Assembly (NCBI GenBank): GCA_024506175.1
Contig: JAMBEQ010000227.1
Coordinates: 1 to 63,726 of the forward strand
Direction: 5' to 3'
Source of the DNA: Methylocystis sp.
GTDB lineage: Bacteria; Pseudomonadota; Alphaproteobacteria; Rhizobiales; Beijerinckiaceae
DNA: 63,726 nt
In this document: positions 35,906 through 45,740 of the stretch, piece after piece
How the letters are laid out: each line of letters starts with the position of its first letter
Position numbering within the stretch: the stretch's first letter is position 1
Translations under genes and position numbers: made by a program
The notes under the pieces: model-generated
The model's database searches: none
Told to the model about the DNA's origin: nothing
What the model saw: only the letters and a program-made list of their open reading frames with translations

Positions 35906-36756
35906 GCGCCCTGGCCAAGAAGGAACCGGAAAAGAGCGGCGGCTTCGCTGATCTCGGCCCGCGCGTCGTCTCGGCGGCGGTGCTGGTCGCGATCGCGCTT
36001 GTGACGCTCTATGTCGGCGGCGTCGTTTTCACGTTATTCTGGCTTGCCGCCGCTTTCGCCGTAAATTGGGAGTGGCAGGGGCTCATTGGGGGCGAGCAGC
36101 GGCTTGGCAGGGTCGCCGCGGGCGGTGCGGCTGTCGCCGCCGCCGCGGCTCTTGGCGGGAGCGGACTGGCGGGCGCCGCCGCTCTGGAAGTCCTCGGTTT
36201 CGCCGCGATCTCCGCGTTTCTGGCGGGCAGAGAGCGGCGCGTCTGGGCGGCGGGCGGCGTCGTCTACGCCGGAGCCCTGGCCTTTTCGGTCTGTTGGCTG
36301 CGCGAGTCCCCCGACTTCGGGGTTCTCGCAATCGCTTATCTTTTCGCCATCGTTTGGGGGACGGACGTCTTTGCTTATTTCGGCGGAAGACTGATCGGGG
36401 GCCCTAAGCTTTGGCCGCGTGTTTCGGCCGGCAAGACCTGGTCCGGCACGATCACGGGGGTGGTGAGCGGGGCCTTGCTCGGTGTCGCAACAGCCTATGC
36501 CGGGGGCGGCGCGGCGCTTGCAGGGCCCCAAACCTTCCTTGTCGGCTTGTCGGCCGCCGCCATATCGCAATTGGGCGACTTGTTCGAATCGTCGGTCAAG
36601 CGCCGCTTTGGCGTCAAGGATTCGAGCCAGCTCATTCCCGGCCATGGCGGGGTCATGGATCGGCTGGACGGTTTCATCTTCGCCTGCGTTTTCGCGGCGG
36701 CGATGGGCTTGGTCCGGGGCGACCCTTCGGCTGCGGCCAACCTCTTTTTCTGGTGA
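35902..36756 (+). CDS. cdsA: Phosphatidate cytidylyltransferase
   Basis: A 284-residue membrane enzyme making CDP-diacylglycerol. About seven hydrophobic segments and the C-terminal signature [19 protein letters not shown]. The start overlaps the uppS stop; the longer frame upstream is not used. Confidence 0.95.
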   Translation: MSALAKKEPEKSGGFADLGPRVVSAAVLVAIALVTLYVGGVVFTLFWLAAAFAVNWEWQGLIGGEQRLGRVAAGGAAVAAAAALGGSGLAGAAALEVLGFAAISAFLAGRERRVWAAGGVVYAGALAFSVCWLRESPDFGVLAIAYLFAIVWGTDVFAYFGGRLIGGPKLWPRVSAGKTWSGTITGVVSGALLGVATAYAGGGAALAGPQTFLVGLSAAAISQLGDLFESSVKRRFGVKDSSQLIPGHGGVMDRLDGFIFACVFAAAMGLVRGDPSAAANLFFW

Positions 36757-36763
36757 AGCGATC

Positions 36764-37996
36764 ATGGATTTGAAGAACGGACATGGCAACGGGCGCGCGC
36801 GAGCGCCGCGCCGCATCGTCCTCCTTGGGGCGACCGGCTCGGTCGGCCGTTCGACGGTCGATCTATTGGAACGTGACCCTGAGGGCTTCTCCGTCACTGC
36901 CGTCGTCGGCGGCCGCGACGCGAAGGCGCTCGCCGAGATCGCCCGCCGCACCAAGGCCGAATTCGCGGCGATCCGAGACGAATCCGTCTATCCCGAGCTC
37001 AAGGAAGCGCTCGCGGGGACCAATACTCAGGTTGCCGCCGGTCGTGAGGCGATTATCGAGGCGGCGGTGCGCGAGGCCGATCTCGTGGTGTCCGCGATCG
37101 TCGGCGCAGCCGGCGTCGAGCCTACTCATGCCGCGCTCTCGCTGGGGCGGGACATCGCGCTCGCCAATAAGGAATGCCTCGTCTGCGCCGGCGCGCCCTT
37201 CATGCGCATGGCCCAGAAGATGCGGGCGATGCTCTTGCCAGTCGATAGTGAGCACAACGCCATTTTCCAGGCGCTCGGCGGGGAAGACCCCTCGCGAATC
37301 GAGCGCATGATCGTCACGGCGTCGGGCGGTCCTTTCCGCACCTGGAGCAAGGAGCGCATCGCCGACGCGACTGTCGAGGAGGCGCTCAACCATCCAAATT
37401 GGGCGATGGGTCCCAAGATCACCGTCGATTCCGCGGGAATGATGAACAAGGGCCTAGAGCTGATCGAGGCGCACCACCTCTTTGGCGTGCCGGCGGAAAA
37501 GCTCGAGGTGGTCGTTCACCCGCAATCGATCGTGCACGGGCTCGTGGCCTTCTCGGACGGCTCGGTCACAGCCGGCATGGCGCCGCCGGATATGCGCGTG
37601 CCAATCGCCCATTGCCTGGCCTACCCCGAGCGCCTGACGACCCCCGCTCCCCGGCTCGATTTCGCTAAGCTCGCCACATTGACCTTCGAGGCTCCTGATT
37701 TCGATCGCTTCCCGGCTTTGAGGCTAGCGCTCGACGCGCTGGCGCAGGGCGGGGGGCTCACGACGGTGCTCAATGCGGCCAATGAGATTGCGGTCGAGGC
37801 TTTCCTCGACCGCCGCATTCCTTTCTCCGGGATCGTCCGCCACGTGGCCGAGGCTTGCGAGACGGCGCTGCGGGAAGGATATGCGCAAGAGCCTGAAAGT
37901 GTGGCGGAAGCGCTCGCCGTTGACCATATTGTCAGAGAAAGGTCGCGGGCGGTCTTGGCCGCCGATGCGCCTTCGGGCATGTTAACGCTTCAGTAA
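36764..37996 (+). CDS. dxr: 1-deoxy-D-xylulose 5-phosphate reductoisomerase
   Basis: A 410-residue NADPH-dependent enzyme of the MEP isoprenoid pathway. LLGATGSVGRSTVDLL binds NADPH, ALANKECLVCAG and PVDSEHNAIFQAL hold the metal and substrate, and NHPNWAMGPKITVDSA is conserved. Starts at ATG 36764, 7 bases after cdsA. Confidence 0.96.
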   Translation: MDLKNGHGNGRARAPRRIVLLGATGSVGRSTVDLLERDPEGFSVTAVVGGRDAKALAEIARRTKAEFAAIRDESVYPELKEALAGTNTQVAAGREAIIEAAVREADLVVSAIVGAAGVEPTHAALSLGRDIALANKECLVCAGAPFMRMAQKMRAMLLPVDSEHNAIFQALGGEDPSRIERMIVTASGGPFRTWSKERIADATVEEALNHPNWAMGPKITVDSAGMMNKGLELIEAHHLFGVPAEKLEVVVHPQSIVHGLVAFSDGSVTAGMAPPDMRVPIAHCLAYPERLTTPAPRLDFAKLATLTFEAPDFDRFPALRLALDALAQGGGLTTVLNAANEIAVEAFLDRRIPFSGIVRHVAEACETALREGYAQEPESVAEALAVDHIVRERSRAVLAADAPSGMLTLQ

Positions 37997-38057
37997 CCAA
38001 ATCCCGCGCCCCGCGCTGGCGCGGTGTTTGGACGAGTGAAGCGTTGGAGACGAGACC

Positions 38058-39212
38058 GTGCTGGATCTGCTGATGACTTTCGCCACTTACATCATCCCCT
38101 TTGTCATCATCCTGAGCGTCGTCGTCTTCGTCCACGAATTCGGCCACTTCATTGTCGGTCGGTGGTGCGGGGTCAAGGTTGACGCCTTCTCGATCGGCTT
38201 CGGTCCCGAGTTGTGGTCGCGCGTTGATCGCTACGGGACGCGCTGGCGCATTGCGGCCATACCGCTCGGCGGCTACGTGAAATTCCATGGCGACGCCAAC
38301 GCCGCGAGCGCCCCTGACCCTGACTCCCTAAACGCCATGCCGGACGCCGAGCGCGCCGTCACTTTCGCGGCGCAGCCGGTGTGGAAGCGGTCGGCGATCG
38401 TTTTCGCCGGGCCTTTTGCGAATTTCATTCTCGCCATCGCCCTGTTCGCGGGCATGTTCGGCTACTATGGCCGCACTGTGCTGGCGCCGCGCATCGGCAC
38501 TGTCATCGAGGGCGGGGCCGGCGCGGCGGCGGGTTTCAAGCCGGGCGACCTCGTGCTCTCGATCGATGGCGCGCCGATCGACGCCTTCTCGAAAATCCAG
38601 GAAATCGTGTCCGCCTCGGCCGACACCAAGCTTACTTTCGTGATCCGGCGCGGCGACAAGGATTTGACGCTCGAGGCGACGCCGGCCTGGCGCGAAGTTG
38701 AAAGCGCCGCAGGCAAGGTCCGAATCGGCATGCTTGGCCTCAAGTCGTCGGCCGACGCAAAAGACGTGCGTGAGGAACACTTCGGGCCGGCCGAATCGGT
38801 GGCGATGGGATTTAGCGAGACCTGGCAGGTTGTGCATCGCAGCGGCGCGTATATCGCAGGCCTGGTGAGCGGCCGGGAGAGCGCCGATCAACTCTCAGGT
38901 CCGATTGGCATCGCTCAGATCTCGGGCCAGGCCGCCCAGGCGGCTGCAAAAGTTGGTTTCGCTCCCTTTTTCAACCTCATAGCCATCCTCTCGGTCTCAG
39001 TCGGCCTGCTGAATCTGATGCCCGTCCCGCTGCTGGATGGCGGCCATTTGTTGTTTTTCACAATAGAGGCCGTCCGTGGCCGCGCCCTGAACGAACGCGC
39101 CCAGGAGCTTGCTTTCCGGCTGGGCCTCGCCATGGTCGGCGGGCTGATGATCTTTTCGACATACAACGACATCGCGCGGCTTCTTCAGCGTCTTGTCGGC
39201 GGGGCGTCGTGA
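38058..39212 (+). CDS. rseP: RIP-type zinc metalloprotease RseP
   Basis: A 384-residue site-2 intramembrane protease. HEFGH at 26-30 holds the zinc, one PDZ domain is at about 130-215 (GGAGAAAGFKPGDLVLSIDG), and the second metal motif is NLMPVPLLDGGHL. The start is GTG 38058 with GGAG upstream. It probably cleaves an anti-sigma factor and signal peptides in the membrane. Confidence 0.95.
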   Translation: MLDLLMTFATYIIPFVIILSVVVFVHEFGHFIVGRWCGVKVDAFSIGFGPELWSRVDRYGTRWRIAAIPLGGYVKFHGDANAASAPDPDSLNAMPDAERAVTFAAQPVWKRSAIVFAGPFANFILAIALFAGMFGYYGRTVLAPRIGTVIEGGAGAAAGFKPGDLVLSIDGAPIDAFSKIQEIVSASADTKLTFVIRRGDKDLTLEATPAWREVESAAGKVRIGMLGLKSSADAKDVREEHFGPAESVAMGFSETWQVVHRSGAYIAGLVSGRESADQLSGPIGIAQISGQAAQAAAKVGFAPFFNLIAILSVSVGLLNLMPVPLLDGGHLLFFTIEAVRGRALNERAQELAFRLGLAMVGGLMIFSTYNDIARLLQRLVGGAS

Positions 39213-39243
39213 ACGGGGACGAGCGGATTGTCAGGCGCTGATC

Positions 39244-39271
39244 AAGACCGCGGCCCCCGCCGCGGTCTTTT
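39244..39271 (+). terminator. Rho-independent terminator after rseP
   Basis: AAGACCGCGGC, a C-rich loop, then GCCGCGGTCTT and T residues. It suggests that bamA has its own promoter in the following 230 bases. Confidence 0.8.
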
Positions 39272-39416
39272 GATTTTATTGAGCCTATTGGCGGTCTCTT
39301 AACTTTCTGATGACCATAAATCGTGGCTTCGACGCCACGCCTTCGACAAATTGCGCGAATAGATTTTAATCTGGATTTGCAGGGGTGGTTAAACCCTGTA
39401 GAAGTTTTGGCGGAAT

Positions 39417-39435
39417 GCGAAACAGAACGTTTCGC
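39417..39435. promoter_or_regulatory. Inverted repeat upstream of bamA
   Basis: GCGAAAC-N5-GTTTCGC, perfect 7-base arms, 67 bases before the bamA start. Possible operator or leader hairpin. Confidence 0.3.
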
Positions 39436-39502
39436 TCTTTTCGATACGTTGTCATTCGCCGCGCTGCGGGCGGCGGAAGTTGCGGACGAGGACCAGCATT
39501 AC

Positions 39503-41983
39503 ATGCAATCCACTGGCGGCATTTGGAAATCTTCGTCACTGCTCGTCGCCGCACTCGCGGCGTTCTTCGCCTTTTCCGCGCCCGCGCTGGCGGACATCGT
39601 CGTGCAAGGCGCCACGCGCACCGACGCCGAGACCATCCGCTCCTATTTTACCGGCGAGAGCCCGGCCGAGGTCGAGAAAGGGCTTGAGGCGCTTCGTGAA
39701 AGTGGCCGGTTTGCATCCGTTTCCGCCAGCCGAAAAGGCGGCAATGTCATCATCCGCGTGGCTGAGGGCAACCAGATCAACCGCGTCGTGATCGAAGGCA
39801 ACAGCAAGATCAAGAGCGAAAATCTGCAGCCGGAGCTGCGCACCAAGGCTCGCGGCGCCTTCAGCCCACAGGTTGCAGAGGCCGACGTCGCCCGCATAAC
39901 CGAAATCTATCGCCGCGCCGGTCGCGCCGCCGCGAAGATCAGCTATCGCACGGTCGAGTTGCCGAATGGCCGAATCGATGTCGTCTTCACTGTGGTTGAA
40001 GGCGATAAGACGGGCGTGAAGGAGATCCGTTTCGTCGGCAACAACGTCTATTCTACGCGTCGCCTGGTTGGTCTGATGGAGACGACGGAGATGAATTTCC
40101 TCTCCTTCATCAAGACCAGCGACGTCTATGATCCCGACCGGATCGCCGCCGATCTGGAGCTCGTGCGCCGCTTCTATCTGAAGAATGGCTACGCCGATTT
40201 CCGCGTCGTCAGCTCGGATGCCCAATATGACCCGGCGCAGGCGGGCTACATCATCACCATCGTGGTCGAGGAAGGTCCGCAATATCGCGTCTCCTCAGTG
40301 GGCGTCGAATCGCATCTGCCCGACGTCGACGGCGCCGCGCTCAACGATGTGCTGCGCATCGCGCCCGGCGATGTCTATAATGGCGACGCCGTCGAGAAGA
40401 CCGTCGAGGCGCTGACCCGCGAAATCGCCAGGAAGGGCTACGCCTTTACTCAGGCGCGCCCGCGCGGCGAGCGCGATCCCGCCTCCCAGACCGTCGCGAT
40501 CCGCTTCGTCCTCGACGAAGGGCCGCGCGTCTATATTGAGCGCATCAATATCAGGGGGAACACCCGCACGCGCGATTACGTCATTCGCCGCGAATTCGAT
40601 ATCGGCGAGGGCGACGCCTACAACCGCGTTCTCATCGAGCGCGCGGAGCGCCGGCTGAACGGCCTCGGCTACTTCAAGAAGGTCAAGATCACGAACGAGC
40701 CGGGCTCGTCGCCCGATCGTGTTGTGCTCAATGTGGATGTCGAGGATCAGCCGACTGGCAACTTCGGCGTCTCAGGCGGCTATTCGACCAACCAGGGCTT
40801 CATCGCCGAGGTCTCGGTGTCGGAGAGCAACTTCATGGGCCGCGGCCAGGCGGTGCGTCTGTCGGTCCAGGCGGGTCAGATCGCGCGCGGCGTGACTTTC
40901 AGCTTCACCGAGCCGTATTTCCTCGACCAGCGCATCTCGGCTGGCTTCGACGTCTTCGCGCGGCGGCAGGACGCCTATCATTACTCGATCTACAGCTCGA
41001 CCTCCGTCGGCGGAACGGTGCGTTTCGGCGTCCCGGTCTCAGACGAGCTCAGCTTCTCGCCGCGCTATTCGGTCTATCAGACGACGATCTCGATCCCCAA
41101 CACCATCAGCAAGCCCTATAACGACTGTACCAACCCGCTCGCGGTTACGCCCGGCTCGCCCCTCGTGGGGCCGCCGAGCCTGTTCTTCAACTGTCAGACG
41201 AATGGCGAAGCGTCGCTGGCCATCAAGCAATCGCAAGGCACGATCCTCACTTCGATGATCGGCTACTCGCTGAACTACAATACGATCGACGACTTCCGTA
41301 ATCCGCACAACGGCTGGCTTGCCACCTTGAGCCAGGATGCAGCCGGCCTGGGCGGCACGTCTCGCTACCTGCGTACGACCGGCGACGTACGCTACTTCCA
41401 TGAGGTTCCCTATCTCGACGACGTTGTCGGCATCGCCCGCGTGCAGGGGGGCCACCTGCTGCCTTTCGGCGGATATACGCCGCGCATTCAGGACAACTTC
41501 AATCTCGGACCGAGCCTGGTTCGCGGCTTCTCGCCGGGCGGCATCGGCCCGCGCGACTCCAATCTCTTCACGACCTATAATGCGCGCTACGGGAACTCGC
41601 TCGGCGGAACGGATTATGTGGGGGGCTCGCTCGAAGTGCAGTTCCCGCTGTGGGGTCTGCCGAAGGATCTGGGGTTGAGGGGCGCCCTCTTCGCGGACGC
41701 CGGCAGCCTCTGGAACTTCCAGGGCCGCACCAACTTCAGCAACAATCTGCCCACAATCCCCGGCGTGACCTGTCTTGCGGCTTACACCGCGGCGGCAGGC
41801 TTCGGGCAGGGCACTTGCGTCGTGCCGGCCTCGAACGAGTTCCGCATCCGTTCGTCCGTCGGCGCGTCGGTGCTGTGGAATTCGCCCATGGGCCCGATCC
41901 GCTTCGACTATGCGGTCGTGACGTCGAAAGCCCGCGAAGACATCACCCAGAACTTCCGCTTTTCGGGCGGCACGAATTTCTGA
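39503..41983 (+). CDS. bamA: Outer membrane protein assembly factor BamA
   Basis: An 826-residue Omp85 protein that inserts beta-barrel proteins into the outer membrane. Signal peptide 1-30 ending SAPALA, five POTRA domains to about 400, then the 16-strand barrel with the RGF motif ([14 protein letters not shown]) and C-terminal phenylalanine. ATG 39503 is chosen because the signal peptide begins there; the frame is open back to 39323. Confidence 0.96.
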   Translation: MQSTGGIWKSSSLLVAALAAFFAFSAPALADIVVQGATRTDAETIRSYFTGESPAEVEKGLEALRESGRFASVSASRKGGNVIIRVAEGNQINRVVIEGNSKIKSENLQPELRTKARGAFSPQVAEADVARITEIYRRAGRAAAKISYRTVELPNGRIDVVFTVVEGDKTGVKEIRFVGNNVYSTRRLVGLMETTEMNFLSFIKTSDVYDPDRIAADLELVRRFYLKNGYADFRVVSSDAQYDPAQAGYIITIVVEEGPQYRVSSVGVESHLPDVDGAALNDVLRIAPGDVYNGDAVEKTVEALTREIARKGYAFTQARPRGERDPASQTVAIRFVLDEGPRVYIERINIRGNTRTRDYVIRREFDIGEGDAYNRVLIERAERRLNGLGYFKKVKITNEPGSSPDRVVLNVDVEDQPTGNFGVSGGYSTNQGFIAEVSVSESNFMGRGQAVRLSVQAGQIARGVTFSFTEPYFLDQRISAGFDVFARRQDAYHYSIYSSTSVGGTVRFGVPVSDELSFSPRYSVYQTTISIPNTISKPYNDCTNPLAVTPGSPLVGPPSLFFNCQTNGEASLAIKQSQGTILTSMIGYSLNYNTIDDFRNPHNGWLATLSQDAAGLGGTSRYLRTTGDVRYFHEVPYLDDVVGIARVQGGHLLPFGGYTPRIQDNFNLGPSLVRGFSPGGIGPRDSNLFTTYNARYGNSLGGTDYVGGSLEVQFPLWGLPKDLGLRGALFADAGSLWNFQGRTNFSNNLPTIPGVTCLAAYTAAAGFGQGTCVVPASNEFRIRSSVGASVLWNSPMGPIRFDYAVVTSKAREDITQNFRFSGGTNF

Positions 41984-41989
41984 TAATCA

Positions 41990-42026
41990 AAAACCCGCCG
42001 GCGGCGCGCCGCTGGCGGGTTTTTTG
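41990..42026 (+). terminator. Rho-independent terminator after bamA
   Basis: AAAACCCGCC-GCGGC...GCCGC-GGCGGG followed by six T residues, immediately after the bamA stop and before lpxD. Confidence 0.85.
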
Positions 42027-42054
42027 TGTCCGGAATCCGGCGAGAGCGGCTCAC

Positions 42055-43113
42055 ATGAGCGTTGCGGCCTTCTTCCATCTCTCGCGGCCCTATTCGATCG
42101 AGGAGATCGCCGAACTCGCCGGCGCGACGGTCCGGCAGGCCGAACCTTCGGATAGTCCGCTGCTGATCACCGGCGTTGCGCCCCTTGGCGCCGGCCATCC
42201 CGGCGACCTCTGCTTCTTTGCGTCGAGACGTTACACAGACGCCCTCGCAACTTGCCGCGCTACCGCCTGCTTTATCCAAGCGCGGCGCGCTGACCTTCTT
42301 CCCAGGCGGATAACAGCCCTGATTGTCGACGATCCGCAGCGCGCGATGACCCTGGCTGCGGCGAAGCTTTTTCCCGAAGCTTTGCAGCCCCAGTCGCTTT
42401 TCCGCTCGACCGGCGTTTCGCCCAGCGCGACGATCCACCCCGAGGCGCGGTTGGAGCCCGGCGTCACCGTAGACCCCGGCGCCGTCATCGGCCCGGCCGC
42501 GGAAATCGGCTCGGGAACGATCGTCGGGCCGCAGGCTGTGATCGGCCCGGGCGTGCGCATCGGCCGCGATTGCTCGATCGGCGCTCAGGCGAGCATCATA
42601 TGCTCGCTGATTGGGGACCGGGTCATCATCCATCCTGGCGCGAGGCTCGGGCAGGATGGTTTCGGTTTCGCAAAGGGTGACAAGGGCTGGCTGAAGACGC
42701 CTCAGCTCGGTCGGGTCATCATTCAGGATGACGTCGAGATCGGCGCCAATACGACGATCGACCGAGGCGCGGCCCGCGACACGATCGTCGGCGAGGGCAC
42801 CAAGATCGATAATTTGGTCCAGATCGCCCACAATGTCGTCATCGGCCGCTTTTGCGCGATCGTCGCGCAAACAGGAATCGCGGGATCCTGCGAGATTGGC
42901 GACTACGCCGCGCTCGGCGGCCAGTCGGCCGTCGCAGGGCATCTCACGATCGGAGAGGGCGCCGCCGTCGCCGCGAAATCCGGCGTGATGCGAGACGTTC
43001 CGGCGGGCGCGCGCTATGGCGGCGCCCCTGCGCGACCGTTGCGGCGCTATCTTCGCGCCGAAGCGATCATTGACAGGCTGGCGCGGCGCGACAAGGCGAA
43101 GAAGCCGATATAA
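42055..43113 (+). CDS. lpxD: UDP-3-O-(3-hydroxyacyl)glucosamine N-acyltransferase
   Basis: A 352-residue lipid A enzyme (third step). N-terminal uridine-binding domain, then left-handed beta-helix hexapeptide repeats from about 110, with GQDGFGFA, the catalytic histidine in IAHNVVIG and GGQSAVAGH. The frame extends upstream into bamA; ATG 42055 is the start. Confidence 0.96.
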   Translation: MSVAAFFHLSRPYSIEEIAELAGATVRQAEPSDSPLLITGVAPLGAGHPGDLCFFASRRYTDALATCRATACFIQARRADLLPRRITALIVDDPQRAMTLAAAKLFPEALQPQSLFRSTGVSPSATIHPEARLEPGVTVDPGAVIGPAAEIGSGTIVGPQAVIGPGVRIGRDCSIGAQASIICSLIGDRVIIHPGARLGQDGFGFAKGDKGWLKTPQLGRVIIQDDVEIGANTTIDRGAARDTIVGEGTKIDNLVQIAHNVVIGRFCAIVAQTGIAGSCEIGDYAALGGQSAVAGHLTIGEGAAVAAKSGVMRDVPAGARYGGAPARPLRRYLRAEAIIDRLARRDKAKKPI

Positions 43114-43164
43114 AAGGACCCCGAGGGGCGCGGCAGACGCTCTGCATCACGGGGGAAGGAAACT

Positions 43165-43629
43165 ATGTCAGGGACGGAAGCCGGCGCGACGCTCGAAAGC
43201 GCGGATATTCTCGAGATCATGCGCAGCCTGCCGCATCGCTATCCTTTTCTGCTGGTCGATCGCATTATCGATATTCGCGGCGACGAGGCCTGCATCGGCA
43301 TAAAAAACGTCACGATAAACGAGCCGCAGTTCATGGGGCATTTTCCTGAACGGCCCGTCATGCCCGGCGTTCTCCTCATCGAAGCGATGGCGCAGACGGC
43401 CGGCGTGATCGTCATGCGCGCGCAGGCGCAGAGCGAAAAGCCGAAGCTCGTCTATTTCATGACGATCGACGGCGCGAAATTCCGCAAGCCCGTGACGCCC
43501 GGCGACCGCGTTGAATTCCACATGGCGAAGACTGCGCAAAAGCGGAATATCTGGTGGTATCACGGCCGGGCGCTCGTCGACGGCGCGCTCGTGTGCGAAG
43601 CGCAGATCAGCGCCATGATGGGCGTCTGA
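43165..43629 (+). CDS. fabZ: 3-hydroxyacyl-[acyl-carrier-protein] dehydratase FabZ
   Basis: A 154-residue hot-dog-fold dehydratase. The catalytic His is in [13 protein letters not shown] and the catalytic Glu in [11 protein letters not shown], with [11 protein letters not shown] between them. GGAAGGAAAC precedes the ATG. Confidence 0.97.
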   Translation: MSGTEAGATLESADILEIMRSLPHRYPFLLVDRIIDIRGDEACIGIKNVTINEPQFMGHFPERPVMPGVLLIEAMAQTAGVIVMRAQAQSEKPKLVYFMTIDGAKFRKPVTPGDRVEFHMAKTAQKRNIWWYHGRALVDGALVCEAQISAMMGV

Positions 43630-43652
43630 TAGAGCCCGGAGCGGGCGGGCGC

Positions 43653-44459
43653 ATGACGGCAACCATCCATCCAACCGCGATCATCGAAGCCGGCGCGCGT
43701 TTGCATGGGAGCGTCGCCGTGGGCCCATTCTGCCATATTGGCGCGGGCGTCGAGATCGGCGCCGGCGCTGTCCTGCAATCGCATGTCGTCGTCATGGGGC
43801 GCACGGTCATCGGCGCGCGCGCGCGCGTTTTTCCCTTTGCCTCGATTGGGGCGCCGTCGCAGGATCTCAAGGCCGCGCTGGCGGAGGGCGCGCTTTCGAT
43901 CGGCGAGGATTGCATCATTCGAGAGGGCGTCACGATCAACTCCGGGGTCGACGCGAGCACTCGGATCGGCGCTGGCTGCGCGCTGCTCGCCTATTCGCAT
44001 GTCGCGCATGATTGCCGCCTTGGCGACGGCGTCGTGCTCGCCAATCAGGCGCTGCTCGGCGGCCATGTGGAGATCGGCGATCATGCGTCGATCGGTGGCG
44101 GGACTGCGGTGCACCAGAATGTCCGCATCGGCTCGCACGCCTTTGTGGGGGGACTCGCGGGCGTGGAGGGCGACGTTATTCCTTTTGGACTCGCGGGAGG
44201 CAATCGCGCGCATCTCTTCGGCGTGAATGTCGTGGGCCTGAGACGGCGCGCCTTTTCCGCCGAGCGCATTGCGTTGCTACGGGAAGCTTACCGACGCCTA
44301 TTTTTGAAAGACGCCGACGCGAGCGCCTTGAGCGAACGCATCGACGCTGTCGAAGCGGCCTATGCGGACAACGCCGATGTCGCGCAAATCCTCTCGTTCC
44401 TGCGCGCGCGCTCGCAACGCCCCCTTTGCGCGCCGCGCCGCCGTGCGGACCTCGCGTGA
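43653..44459 (+). CDS. lpxA: Acyl-ACP--UDP-N-acetylglucosamine O-acyltransferase
   Basis: A 268-residue hexapeptide-repeat acyltransferase, first step of lipid A. Catalytic histidine in LLAYSHVAHDCRLG; GGLAGVEGDVIPFGLAGGN and the helical C-terminal NVVGLRRRAFSAE are typical. Its stop overlaps the lpxB GTG start directly, with no lpxI between. Confidence 0.96.
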   Translation: MTATIHPTAIIEAGARLHGSVAVGPFCHIGAGVEIGAGAVLQSHVVVMGRTVIGARARVFPFASIGAPSQDLKAALAEGALSIGEDCIIREGVTINSGVDASTRIGAGCALLAYSHVAHDCRLGDGVVLANQALLGGHVEIGDHASIGGGTAVHQNVRIGSHAFVGGLAGVEGDVIPFGLAGGNRAHLFGVNVVGLRRRAFSAERIALLREAYRRLFLKDADASALSERIDAVEAAYADNADVAQILSFLRARSQRPLCAPRRRADLA

Positions 44460-45604
44460 GCGGCCCACGCATTTTTCTCGTCGCCGGCGAAGCTTCCGGC
44501 GATGCGCTCGGCGCGGCCTTGATGCGCGCCCTGCGAGAAAGCCGGCCAACGGCGGAATTCATCGGCGTTGGCGGCAAGGCGATGACGCGCGAAGGGCTCG
44601 CTTCGCTGTTTCCGATGACAGAGATAGCGGTCATGGGCCTTGTCCCTGTCATCGCCAGCCTTCGGGCGATTCTTGCGCGCATCGACGAGACGGCGCAGAC
44701 CGTTCTGGATGAGAATCCCGATTGCCTGGTCATCATCGACGCGCCCGATTTCACGCATCGCGTGGCGCGCAAGGTGCGCCGCGCGAATGCGCGCATTCCC
44801 ATCGTGGACTATGTCAGCCCCACGGTCTGGGCCTGGCGGCCGGGACGCGCGCGGAAAATGTGCGAATATGTCGACTGTGTGCTCGCCTTGCTGCCCTTCG
44901 AGCCGGCGGCGCACCGAAAGCTCGGCGGGCCGCGCTGCGTCTATGTCGGCCACCCGCTCGTCGAAAAGCTCGATCAGTTTCCGCGGCCGCGCGATAAGGC
45001 GGGACCGCCGCTCCTGCTGGTCCTTCCCGGCTCGCGCCTCGCTGAAATCGCGCGGATGACGCCGCTTTATAGCGAAACACTCGCGCTGCTTTTGCAAGAC
45101 CATCCTCAGATCGACGTCGCTGTTCCGGTTGCGCCCAATATGGAGGCGCCCTTGCGCGAGGCGCTGCGCGGCTGGCCGATCGTCCCGCGCCTCCTTTCGC
45201 AGTCCGAGAAGTTCGGGGCGTTCGGACAAGCCCAAGCAGCGCTTGTCACCTCCGGCGTCGCCACGTTGGAGCTCGCGCTTGCGCGCACGCCCATGGTTGT
45301 CGCCTATCGCGTCTCGCGGCTCGAATCCTTCCTGCGCTTTCTCGTCAAGGTGCATTCGATCGTGCTTCCCAATCTCATCATCGGAGAAAACGCCATTCCG
45401 GAGTTTGTCCAGGAGGCAGCGACCCCGCGCGCCCTCGCGGAGGCCCTTGCGCCGCTTCTCCTCGCGGAGAGTCCGGCCCGCGCATCGCAACTGGCGGCTT
45501 TTGAGCGTGTTCGGGCGAATCTTATCGAGGCGGGCCCATGTCCGAGCGCTCGAGCGGCGGAGGTGATCCTGGGTTATGCGGGCTGCTCGCGCGCAACCCG
45601 CTGA
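44456..45604 (+). CDS. lpxB: Lipid-A-disaccharide synthase
   Basis: A 382-residue GT19 glycosyltransferase. LVAGEASGDALGAALM, SPTVWAWRPGRARKM, YVGHPLVEKL and LLVLPGSRLAEIARM are diagnostic. The start is GTG 44456, overlapping the lpxA stop (GTGA), so the two are translationally coupled. Confidence 0.95.
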   Translation: MSGPRIFLVAGEASGDALGAALMRALRESRPTAEFIGVGGKAMTREGLASLFPMTEIAVMGLVPVIASLRAILARIDETAQTVLDENPDCLVIIDAPDFTHRVARKVRRANARIPIVDYVSPTVWAWRPGRARKMCEYVDCVLALLPFEPAAHRKLGGPRCVYVGHPLVEKLDQFPRPRDKAGPPLLLVLPGSRLAEIARMTPLYSETLALLLQDHPQIDVAVPVAPNMEAPLREALRGWPIVPRLLSQSEKFGAFGQAQAALVTSGVATLELALARTPMVVAYRVSRLESFLRFLVKVHSIVLPNLIIGENAIPEFVQEAATPRALAEALAPLLLAESPARASQLAAFERVRANLIEAGPCPSARAAEVILGYAGCSRATR

Positions 45605-45740
45605 CCGGTGTGCGCCAGCGCATTCTAAAGCAGGGGCATTTCCGCTTGTATCTTCTTGCGACGCAACCATAATCGGCCGCAGTCTCTTGTCCCGGCCATG
45701 AATGCTCCGGAGCGCCGCGCAAATGCGAAAGGACCGTCCA

